Source of the DNA: Tyto alba
Taxonomy: Eukaryota; Chordata; Aves; Strigiformes; Tytonidae
Direction of reading: 5' to 3'
Assembly (NCBI RefSeq): GCF_018691265.1
Contig: NW_024881282.1
Location: 53,947,122-54,011,121 of the forward strand
Length of the DNA: 64,000 nucleotides
Shown: one piece after another, positions 27,218-38,479 of the stretch
Position numbering within the stretch: position 1 is the stretch's first letter
Layout: each line of letters begins with the position of its first letter
Translations under genes and position numbers: made by a program
The notes under the pieces: model-generated
Databases searched by the model: none
Told to the model about the DNA's origin: nothing
Seen by the model: only the letters and a program-made list of their open reading frames with translations

Positions 27218-27336
27218 GCTTACATGCAGCCCCACTTGCTGGGAAATGAGTTCACACATTTAGAGTTTCCACGGAGGGTGCAGCGCAAGGAAGTTGGAAA
27301 GAGGATGCTCTACCGTGACTTCAACATGACTGGCTG
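27218..27336 (+). CDS. PPM1H: PPM1H exon C (residues ~319-358)
   Basis: The acceptor is CCCACAG (27211-27217) and the donor is TG|GTAAGA at 27337. The exon is in phase 0 at its start and phase 2 at its end, splitting a Trp codon. It encodes AYMQPHLLGNEFTHLEFP, then RRVQRKEVGKRMLYRDFN and MTGW. This basic stretch is characteristic of the PPM1H/J/M subfamily and absent from short PP2Cs such as PPM1A. In published PPM1H structures a flap near the active site helps select phosphorylated Rabs. I infer that this insert contributes, without assigning exact boundaries. Confidence 0.96.
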
Positions 27337-28586
27337 GTAAGAATGCGTCCTTCTCAGCGTGGGGTCAGCCCTCTCCCCAGCCAATGCCTGCATTGCACGT
27401 ATCTTTGATTAGCGTAAACTGCATCAAACATGAAGGTGTATGCCTGCATACCAAACGGAACGGAATTTCCTTCTTTCAGATGTATTTTTCCTTTAGAAGA
27501 TAATGTTTTAAATAAGTTGACCTCCCTCTAGAGCTGAGACCTTGGTTCATTTTAACATGTGAGCACTCAAAGTGGAGCAAACACATAAAGGGGAGAACGT
27601 GCCAGGGCATCTTCCTGAAAGCTAAACAACTTTCCGATCTTGAAGTAGCTTTCTATAGAATCTGGATCAGTGGGCCATCATGCCTTTGCATGCTGAGGAA
27701 TGCTTGCAGAAGGGAAGAGCTGCCTCCCATACTCTGGTGCAGCTGACCCCTGATTTGGGTAACCCTTGAGGAACTGTTTTAGAGACGGGCCTATCTGAAT
27801 AAAAGTCATAGCCAGCCTAAAATGAAAAGGCTTCAATGAACAGCACTGACTTAATGAAGTGAAGACAGGGAGAACAATGAGGTTTTTGTCTCTGGCTAAA
27901 TGTTTTCATTGTTTTGTGTGGGTTCAAGAGGCTCCTTCTCAAGTGACTCCCATTCACTTAGAGAAGCCCTAATCCTTGCAGTTGTGGGCTCTGTGTGTGA
28001 CCTGTAAAGGCAAAGGCCCAATATATGCAAATGGTCTTCACTTCCATGCTGTTTGTTTTTTAGCAGCCTTAGCAAATGTCCTTTCAGGAAGGGAAAGAAT
28101 GGAGGGGGTTAAAAAGCCTGAACTGTTGTAGGTTTGGAGATTTGGATGCTCACACACATCTACAACTCCGCATGCTTCTGATTTGTCCCATGCTTTATAG
28201 ACCATAAATATAAAGATGTTTTAATGGCAGAATAATGATCTAAGTTTAATATTATCTGGAGTTTTTGTGAAGAATATGTTGATCTGGGAATAACCATCAT
28301 TGTCCATCATCAGCTACTAGTAGAATATGCAGTCTCACCCTGACAATGATGACTTCATATTTTAAAAAGGCTACAGGCATGAGCAAAAAAATAAGAACAG
28401 AATGAGAACATTGGATCAACTGAGGACTTAAACAGCAAACCATTTGGAAGATCATGAGACACACTCCCAGTATCTTCAAAGGGAGTTTTCTTACTAAACT
28501 CCAGGATGTCTCTGAAGGCATCAGTAAATAATGGCTTCATGTAGACTTCCAAATGCTTTTTTCAAGATGTGAGATGCTATTGGGGG

Positions 28587-28625
28587 AAAAAAAAAAATAA
28601 AAAAAAAAAAAAAAAGAAAGAAAAG
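28587..28625. repeat. A-rich tract
   Basis: Eleven A, T, then about 17 A and GAAAGAAAAG. It could be the tail of an old retroposed copy, but the preceding 200 bases contain nothing I can name. Confidence 0.9.
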
Positions 28626-30687
28626 TAAAAAAACCTTCTAATTTGTAGGAGAGCTACAGAGGTATCATGGGTCAAAAACTTCCTGAGAGGAGGGGAAGAG
28701 GGTAAGAGCAGACATCTTTAATCATGGTTGGAAGGCAGTGAGGGTTTCTCCAGGTTCGTGGGAGTTGTGTTGTGTTTCCCTGGTTGATTAGTGGTCTGGA
28801 AAGGAAATGAGGTTAGAATGGTTGAAGTTGTAGCATTGGCAGGTGACACCACAGCTCTTTTCCCAATGAACAGGAGAGGCTGTGAAGAACTGCAAAGAAT
28901 TAAGAGACTTACATGAGTGGGCATCACAGTAATCAAATTTGGTGTTGATAAATACCAAATAAAATGTGAAGAGGAGAAAAAAAAAAAACCTATTTGTGCA
29001 CACTGGAGGTTCCAAATTAACTTGAGAGCCACGTCACAAAGCTCAGTGGAAGGTCTGCTTACTGTGATTTTTTCAGTCAAAATCACCAGTAGAATGTTGG
29101 GATGCACACAGGGTTGGAATGGTTAAAAATTAAACTAAGAAATAATTCTTTATATCTGTTTGTACCTCATTTGTGAATCTACGCATAGCACTTCACCTTA
29201 TCCAAAATGGTTGTTGAATAGCTAATACTGTTTGGCATTAGAAGGAAAATAGGAAGAAACAAATTTTAGATGTAGAATAATGAGTAAGGTAGAAGAGCTT
29301 GGGTAAATCTAAATGGATGGCAGATTTGATTCAATATATTGTTTTTCACTACTGGTGTGAGAACTCTTAACGCTAGCATATGGCAGGGGGAGAAGAGAGT
29401 TGATTTTCCTGTTGATTTTCATGAATTTCCTGAAGTATAGGACACATGTTGATCCAGTTACAGATTCTAATATGGTCAATGCAAAAATTACTGCCAGTTT
29501 AGCACAAATATGCCTAGCTGTAGGCAGTTATTCCAGAATAAATACTTAAACTGTGACTTGAAAATTCAGTTCTGAATTCACCTTAGTGTTGTCCCAGAAA
29601 GAGGTGGCCTGTGCCAAGCAAAAGCATGTGGAGACTGTGATGAGGGTACCTCTCCCTGCTGTTACTTTTGACTTCTGGCTCGAAGTGGGAAATGGGGGCT
29701 ATGTTTTTGTCCTGAATAAAAGAATCAGAATCTTTTAGCTGCTCCATATCCCACAGCTAATGCATCAGTTAACTCCTTGTTTGTTTGCCTCAGGACAATA
29801 AAATGGTGAGGGTATTGCTCTATTGCCATACATTTATCTAAACCGGAGCCCTCCTAAATAAGGATCCGTTTCTTCTTGCAGGGTGTTTGCCCAAGAGAGT
29901 CTTGTTTTCTATCAAATTGTGTGCAGTGATCTCCTAAGCAGAGGAGAAGCAATCTGTTTCTATTTATCCAAAAGTCTGGGTCAATTTTAATGGTTGAGAC
30001 TGTGGACAAAATGTTATATTTCCAGTTTTGTGGGCCCTCGGAAGTGGTGGTTTGAGATGGCTGGTGTTTTACAGTGGTCATTTTCCACTTCAGGGGTTTT
30101 GCTTCAATTTTCTTCCCTTTTTAATTCCTAGATTTAACTGATGCATCAGGACACAGCGACCGAGGACATGTCTGTTCTGCATTTGTTTCTAAGGACAATA
30201 TCAATCATGGAGAATAAATTAGCGTATATATTACTTTTCTAGAAAATGTCAGATGGAGCTCTGGCCAGCCAGAGCTTGATACGCTAAACCACTGCCAAAC
30301 TTTTATCACTTAGAATGCAGAAGATCAATTGTCTGAACCTTTTATTGGTTAGTGACTTCACTGTGTTGACATTTGCACATACACGTAGAGAGGTGCAGGT
30401 GATGTTAGGAAGAAACAGCCACTCTTACACTTAGTTACTGAATCCTTTGGTGAGAGGGTGTAAAACTCTCTGCTCTGATGTTTCCTCAGGAAAACAAACT
30501 GGTTTATTTTAAAATTCAGGGCACTTTCTGTGTTTTCTATTAGAAGTGGTATGATTCTTTTTTTTCATTGTTTTTACCCTTCTCCTGTGCTCTGGAGCTT
30601 TTCAGATTCTTAACAATGGCTTGGCTTGCCCAGCTTGTTTGCATTACAAAAGGTTATTGTCTTTGGGTCTGTCATAATGCATTTGGC

Positions 30688-30727
30688 CTTTTTTTTTTTT
30701 TGCCTTTTTTTTTTTTTTTTTTTTTTA
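30688..30727. repeat. Double T homopolymer
   Basis: About 13 T, GCC, then about 22 T. On the minus strand this resembles an A tail, but no LINE or SINE body was recognised on the expected side. Confidence 0.9.
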
Positions 30728-32639
30728 TGTGAAGTTTCCACACTGGCTTTGTCTCAACAGCCCACAGTGGTATCAGAGCTGCCAAGTTTCCCCACAGCAT
30801 TAGGACAACCACTGATCCAGCAATGTGTACCGCATCACTGGTCCAGACTGCCTGTAACTGCTTTGAAACCAGACTTTCCCTTCTCCCTCCGGCTCTCCCA
30901 CCCTTTCTCCTTTTTCTGTAGTGGCAGTTGGGATGAGAGATCCACTGTATTAAATATATCTAAAATAAATCCCATTTAGGTGGGAGCTGACTGTGAGTTG
31001 CCCCTCCTGCACCATCTCCTCACGCGCGTTGTGGTTGAGCAACCATCGCAAAACGTGTACTGTAGCTGGCAAGGCATCTTAAGAGCTGTGTCTCCTGCCG
31101 AACAAGCCTCCGAGCTGTCTCGAGCTGTAATTTGCTGGCAGACATCTGTGTTACTGACAGTCTTTCACAGCTGGGTCTCTGGGCTGGGCTTTTCAGGCCC
31201 ATGGCTTGCAGAGGTTAAACTTTTATCGGAGAGAGGGTAGTTCTGGTGGCTTTGACAAGTCCTGGCAACAGAAACATCAGGGAAGACTTGGTGGCTGTGT
31301 AAGCAAAGTGCTGCCAGCACTAAAAAGGGGTGTGGGTAGCCTGAGGTAGAAATATATGGGGGGAAAAAAACAAGCCTTATCATAAGTGCTCCTTTAAAGA
31401 AGGACTGCACAGAGTTAGTATTCTCTGTCTCCGCCTTTTAAATAAAAGTTAAGACATGGTTGGTCAGGTTTTCTTTACTCATAGGTAAATCCCACGTGAA
31501 CAATTTTAAGTACTTCGCTCTATCTGTATCCTAGACACCTTCCTAAAACCTGTTTTTCTGACTCACTGTGTCCCTCATTGGCACAGTGGCTCCTTCCAGG
31601 GTTCCCCTCTCAGCCTCCCATGGGGCCGGAGGAGCCATACAGTGCTGCACTTAACCAAAAGCATCTAGAAGGTACTAACAACTGGCATCAGCTTTGGTGG
31701 TTTCAAAGTTAATTTTTTTGTTCCTCCTTGGAATGCAAACAGTGGCCTTTCTGCTGCTTGCATTGAAGCAGAGTTCTTTAAAGGCTTGTCTGCAGATCAC
31801 AGCTTTAGCTTTTTGACTCGATTTTAGGGTGACAAGAGAGCCTCAGATAACAAGTCCATTTTTTTGACCTGATTAACTGACGGTTTCCCTTGCCCTTCAG
31901 GAGCATGCAGAGTTGAGCTGTATCCCATCAAAAACAGTCTGAGCTGGTGGAGTACCCACCACGCGTCACGGGCTGAAGCCCCAGACGGCAGCAACTGGGG
32001 GAATTGGGTGCTGCAGGCACGGTGGCAGCAGAGCCCTCGCCAGCTCCGTGTCCGTGTGTCTGGCGAAGGGCTGCTGTGGCACACGATTAGCCACCCGAGG
32101 GTCAGCCCGTGCCAGGGAATCGCCCGCCCGTGTGATTTATTCCAAAGCAAGGAGGCTGGTGCCCTGGGGCGAGCGCTAAGCAAAACCCATTTTATTCTAG
32201 AGTCAATATTGTCCACTGCCTGGAAAGCCGCCAGCCTGCTCGGCGCTCGCCCTTTTCTTTCCAACAGAGAATGTCTTTCAGCCTCTAAGCATCTGATTAA
32301 AAAAGTAACTTCACTTTTCAAGCCGTTTTATTTTGTTGGGATGGATGCCTTTTGCTTTCATTGTGCAGCCCGCCTTGCTGTCTGCGGTTCAGACTCTGGC
32401 TCACAAAAAACAGGGTCTCATTAATCACTTATTGGGGATTCAGAATACCCCAGTGAGAGCCAACATACATGTTTTGCTTGGTACTGCACGAGCTGATTTG
32501 AACAAATATTGCCAGTGCAGCCACTATCTTATTCCTTATTGCTGAGCTCGATGTCGTTTGGCGGCGTGTTCAGGTAGCCTGCCCGAGGAGTGCCTGAGCA
32601 GATTGAGAAATGCCACAGAAATGCTTTATGGAGGAGGTG

Positions 32640-33265
32640 TCTGCGCTGCACCCCCCTTTAATATAAATTGATTTATTGAATCAAGTGCAGAAGCCCTGCT
32701 ACAGAAACCTCAGGCTATATTCTCTGGAGAACCACCTAATAAAACAGCCCCAACTGACACTCCTCATTAGCTTTTCCACCGATCCCAAGGCAGTATTTAA
32801 AGTGACAGTGTCCCTCTTTTCAGCCTGAATTTATCTTCTGGCTAATGCCTGTGGGTCTAATTAGCTTAGCATTATTAGTCTTATTCAGATAAGCTGCATT
32901 TCCTAACAGCTTGATTCCAACTTGTAAAAAGTAATTGGAAGTCTGCAAACCCTGTGCCGTAACCTGCTTGATTGCGCCTTTTAGCCAAATTCATGTAATT
33001 TACAAAAAGTCATCCTTTCTTCCCACCCCACCCCCCCTTTTTTTTAACTGAGCTTTTTTGTCTAGTGAAACCTTCTGTGCTTCTTCTGTTGAAATCCTGG
33101 CTGTATTGTTCGAGACCTCAGCCGTATCCTTTGTACAATCGCCAGGGAGAGATCAAATTTTAATTTCATAATTACTTCACAAGAAAGCAGCCTTTTCCCC
33201 AGTCATGCCTGGTATTAATTTCCTCCCAGCAACTTACATTTTCATAATTTAATGATTATGGGCCA
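32640..33265. promoter_or_regulatory. Candidate conserved intronic enhancer (AT-rich, homeodomain-type sites)
   Basis: The stretch has low simple-repeat content and many TAAT/ATTA cores, such as TCTAATTAGC near 32857, GCATTATTAGTC and AATTTAATGATTATGGGCC near 33246. It also has the near-palindrome TTGATTTATTGAATCAA. This texture is typical of vertebrate conserved non-coding elements, but conservation has not been measured. Confidence 0.3.
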
Positions 33266-36200
33266 CCTTTGCAGCACTGGGCCTTTCTGGAGAAAAGAAA
33301 GATAGGATATAATTTTTGCAGCAGAAACCATAATCCATGGCCACTTGCCTTGCTTTCTGTGCCTTTGCTCGTGCCTCTCATTGTGAGGTAGCCAGGAGTG
33401 GGATGGGACCTGCCTCTTCGGTGCACGCAACCGGAGCAGCTTGCTGGGTTGTGCCTGGGTGTCTGGGGCACAGCTCTGCGATGATGAATGGCTGTTTGCA
33501 ATGTGCATGTTATGCATCTTTTCAAGATTTGCAGCCCTCGCTGCAGGAGCAGCGGGAGGTGAGAGCTGACCTGCTGGGTACAGCACGTCTCCTGACAGTG
33601 ACGAATGGCTCTGTTTTCCCCAAGTGCACACATGCCACAGGAGCTGAGCCAGTGTCTTCGGGGCAGAGAAAGCAGAAACGAGAAAGTAATAGTGCTGCAA
33701 CAAAAGAGAAAACTTAAGTCTGGGGTAAAGCTCTTTGTAAATGGCCTCTCCGGGGCCAAGTGAGCACAACAAGAATGAAGTTGGTCTGAGTCACGTCCTT
33801 CAGGAGCATCTCCTTCTGGAAGCAGTGTGTCTAAGGCCTGTCCCTACATGGCTGTGTATCTCTGCTCAGGCTTTACCTTGGCACAGGATCAGGTGCTGCA
33901 TATGCAAGGGCAAACAAAAAGCTCCCGGTCTGTTTTATCAGAAAGAAGCTAAACTGAAATGAGGTAATCTTCAGTCTGAAAATCCAAGCAAAACCAACTC
34001 TTTTTCCTGGTAAGGTGAAGTCTCTTCCCCAGCTCTTGCTTTCTGGCTTCCCCAGCTGCACAAATTTGACATAACCTCATCTGGGTCCCAAGGAAATCCT
34101 CTTTCTACTGCTACCCAGGATTGACTTATGTCTCTGCTTCTGGCTGAGAGGAGGCCCCTTGCTCCTCTTCAGAGTTTCCAGCACTGCCATGGGATGGTCA
34201 GGTCTCTGCTTGCTGTGTCTCACTGCCTGCCCCATCCTATGCTACAGTGATCTTTCCCAGAAGAGTTTGCTTCGTGATTTCTCCTTAACAGCAATGTCCT
34301 TTCCTTCCAGAGGATCTCGGCTAGCAAGTGTGGAGCAGGCACTGTGAGGTTAACATGCAGTCTTTCTTCCATCTGCCTCACCACATCCTTTTAACAAGAA
34401 GTACAGCAAAATGTGAATTTACGAACAGTTTTTCTGTCCATCACAGTGCTGTAGGCTCATAGGGTGTTAACAACCCACTTCCCTTACCCCTCTGTCTCCA
34501 GAGCAAATTGCTGACAAACCTTCCTGTTTGTCTTTTAAAAGTAGAAGAGATGAACTAAATTTTAAGAAGCACTCAAGACAAAAAATTTGCTAGGGAAAAA
34601 AAAGACTTGGCCTGGTGAGTCTGTTGCAGAACATGTATTCACTGCAGTATCTGCACACAGTTTCTGTCACTCGGTAGTGGAAGCTCAACTGGTCACAAGC
34701 AGTAAAAAAAAGTGCCCACAGTACACTTGCCCTGTGACTCTCAACCTCCTGAGCACAGAAGCAGCAAGGGAGAGTGCCTATAAGTACCCTCAGTTTTGTT
34801 TGGTTGGTTGGTTGTTTTTTTCCCCGATTTGTCCCTTTTTTTGAGCAAAGACCTCTCTAGATCCTTGGCCACCCTTTCCCCAACTTTTCTTCCACCCCTT
34901 TATTTTAATTCATTAGTGATGAGTGGACTGAAAAATCTGCCGCACTTCAGGAAGTGCCTGAGAGAAGATGCTGGTTCTCAAATCTTTAAAATGGGCTGGC
35001 CGAGATGGATAGAGTTTGTTTTGCTTCCACATGAGTACATAGTGCTGGGGGATATATCCTTTCCAAAGCCCAGACTCTGTCTTAGGACTGTACATGACAG
35101 TGAAAGGTCCCTGGAGGTCCAGAGTTCACATACCAGTCTAATTTGACCAAGCCAGAGATCATATTTGTATATGAGTCATGCTGAGAAACTTCAGTTTTTT
35201 AATGTTATTTGTAGATGGGTAGGCAGAACTGGGATTTGCAAAATGAAGCATTATACAGCTTCAGGTTCAGAAGAAGGAGTTTCTGAATTTTTGGGGGAAA
35301 AACAAGTGTTTTAAAACTAGTATGTTTTCCTCTTCACCTGGAAGAAACCCTATGAGAGTATTTTGGTTTAGAGTATATCTTTCCCTAAAAACTGTTTTGT
35401 GCACATGCATCAGTTGTCTTTAATTGATTTGGGTTTGCTATCATCTTTTCTCTTAACAAACATTACTATAGTTTGTGTGCTTTTATTATCTATGTTTATT
35501 GTAGTTTTGCCTCATTAAACTATATGTCAGATGAGTAATAGGGGAAAGATACTGAGGCACTGGAACATTAAAGCTAACCTATCTAGAGGGTACTTAGTAT
35601 CAGGCAGTCTGGTCTGCATTTAGAGATCCTGACTCTGCAGAAGCACATATGTGTGAGGACATTTTTAGAAAATTATGGCTGGATCGAGACATAAATTGTA
35701 TAATTTTCAGTGGCTCTGTGCCCTACCTGCAATACACATCTTTTCTTCGTGGTAGTAAGCACAGACTTATACTGATTTGATGCCTGCAGTTCAACAGACA
35801 GTACAGATAAACAGTTCCTTTTGGGTTGGTGATTTAAGCTCTGTTATCCAAAGAGTTCACTCCAGTCCACTGATATACTTGTGTGGGAAGAGAGAAAAAA
35901 ATAAAAAACAGTTTTTACCAAATTTTGTGTTGCTCAGGGATTAAAATCTGTTTTTCTGTTGGTATGACCAAAGGATGTTGATCTTGGGGGAAGGGAGGTT
36001 GTTTAGTTAGCTTGGGTAGTTTTGTTGGGGGGTGGGTTTTGGGTGTTGGAGAGTGTTTGGGGATGATGCTCGGTTGGGGTTTTTTTTTAGAGTGGTAGCA
36101 AAGCAGTGCTAGAAATACACTGAATCCACAAACCTGTCTCAAAGGAGAGCCTTCATCCTTGTACTCAGTATGAACTAAGGCATTTCTGAAGCTGTAGTGC

Positions 36201-38233
36201 TTTTTCTTGCTTACGTGCCACAAGTGGATTTTGCTCTGTGTTTCAAGCTAAAGTCCTTTGATGGTGATATTTTTTTTTTTTTAATTGCTCTGCCTCAAGT
36301 TTAATTGGTAGTTTACTATCAGGTGTCACTATCAGAGATGTGAAATATGGGCAAACTTTCTAAAGCCAAGTGCTATGGAAAAGCAGAGCACAGAGTCTGG
36401 GTTCCCCCGTTGTTCACAGAACTGAGTCTTCCAGGTCAGGGTAGATTGTGTTTTGGCCACCATCTGTTGTGCCTGGGGATGCCAACGCAATACTTTTTCA
36501 CGACCAGTAACCTTGCACAGTTTGCTACAAAAGAAAATATAGTGTGGATTTTGGTTTTGGTCATCAACAACTTCTACTGTTACGTTAATTTGTGCTCTCA
36601 GAAGGCTGATTTTGAGAACAAATTACATGGCAGGAGAATGCATAACACATGTAAGAAATTATCTAGGATTTTGGCTCTGAAATCTATATTTGAGAACTGA
36701 CCAGTTTTTCAAATTTTGACCCAACAATATGCAAGTAACTTTGATAATCTTTTAAAGAGGCCTAAAGTACTGCTAATGACCTCAACACTGAAGGAAACTT
36801 CTTCTGTAGATTGTGGTGTGCATTTAGCAGCTTCTGGTTATTCTTTTTGCCGTGTATTTAGAGCAGATTCCAGTTAACTTATGAGTAACATCATGTCAGT
36901 CCTAGTTCTTTCATTCTGACATCTCTTTGGCTCTTGGTGCGATTTGGCCCGGTTTTCCGAAATGTTGATCCTGAGTCCAAATGTAACTTTGTGGGTGGTA
37001 CATATGTCAAGCCCTAGTTCAGTATTTTTGGACAGCAGTAGCATTTCATAATTCTTTTGAAATGAAAAGAAGAAACGAAGTTAACTGAAACAGAAAAAAA
37101 AGTGCAGCTAGATCTAGCTGGGCACAAGCTTGCCTTTTCTACTCCCCTCCTCCACCCCCCTGTTTTTCCATTTGGAAAAACAGAGGTTTACGTGGCAGAA
37201 GCACTTGACAGGATTTAGGCTTATTTGGAGCAGCAAGCAATAGCTTAGCCTTGTCTTTATAACCTGTCATCTTGTGCCCTGATGGCCACTAAGACCTCCT
37301 GGGATGCAGATGAGGGAGATGGGGAGAGTGGAGGGTTGCAGCCCTCTGTGTGTTTGTTAAAACAGTGAGCTAGGCTGAATTATGTAGGTGGCTGAATAAG
37401 GCCATGTTGGCACTAAATAAGCCAAGCAACCCCCTCAGGTTCTCTGTATTTGATATACCTACTGCCATATTATATCTTTATACACAGCACACTTTAAACA
37501 GCACATGAAGGTATAAATGCAACTTTATTACATAAAATCAAGTGAAATAGTCCAGAAGATTGTAGCCTGTGTGAAATAAACACACGTACAAAGTACAAGA
37601 GGTTTCATGGGGCATAAATCAAAATGAACTTCATAGCCTGCTTCCTTCTCCCCAGTGCAGTTGCTGAGCTGCTAGCTGAAAAGCTGTCCTTCATCCTTCT
37701 CTTGCAGCAAACCACATACTCATATATTATTAATTCTGTTTCACTAGTAATGCAGGATGTAGGTACTTCTCTAGAGTGACTCAGGTTGCTTTTCAGCGTG
37801 TCTGTGCCAGCTCCACTACTGCAGTTGCAGCTCTGAGCATTGTTTTTCAAGCACTGATAATTTTTCAGGCAATAGCAACGTCAACAGAAAAAGCATGTTT
37901 GAGATGAGTCTTGACACCCAAGTTCTGAGCCCAAGAGGTGATTTGCTGTGAGAAACCACAAAACAAATCACTTTGGCCCTCTGAGTCTCCCTCACGTAGT
38001 CGCATAGCTTCAGGAGGTCATAGGCTAGCCAGCTGCCCTTCCTAATCTGCTGATGAAACAAGTTACCTTCAACCCTTGCAACAAGGCCTCTTCCAACATC
38101 ATTACACCGTTGTGTCACAGCTGAAGGCCCTAGGGATGATGGTCTTTATGGTGGTTACATAAAAGATGCTGGACTCAGCAGTGAGGACCTTTCTTTTGAA
38201 GGACACCATCCAAAATTATGCCTCTTTCACCTC

Positions 38234-38251
38234 TTTTTTTTTTTTTTTTTT
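38234..38251. repeat. T homopolymer
   Basis: About 18 T, roughly 230 bp before the CR1 copy. It is not part of that element, which lies on the + strand and ends in a TTCTATGATTC-type tail. Confidence 0.9.
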
Positions 38252-38479
38252 CCCTTTCTTCCTAAAATGCAGTCAGTGTGAGGTTCTGTGAAGTAGGATA
38301 TAAAGAAGGAGGGGAGAGAGGGAAGAAAACTTGGCCCGTTTTTGGCTACTTACAGGACAGTGTAAAGTGAGGTCTTCGGTCTGAAAAATTAGTAGTTATC
38401 TTCCGGGTAATACAGTTTGTAGGTAAAGAGTGGATTTGTTTTTTCATTTGAAAAGGGGGTTGCAAATAGTTAAGTCGCA

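Noticed and set aside
31824..32424. Opposing frames of 165 (-) and 138 (+) residues
   Set aside because: The translations are compositionally odd, rich in Ser, Cys, Arg and Trp, with no family resemblance. They lie in a GC-rich intron section.
33242..33772. Two overlapping minus-strand frames (176 and 167 residues) and an opposing + frame (126 residues)
   Set aside because: Three frames open at once over the same GC-richer DNA with no splice context, domains or low-complexity-free core. Chance openness is more likely than a gene.
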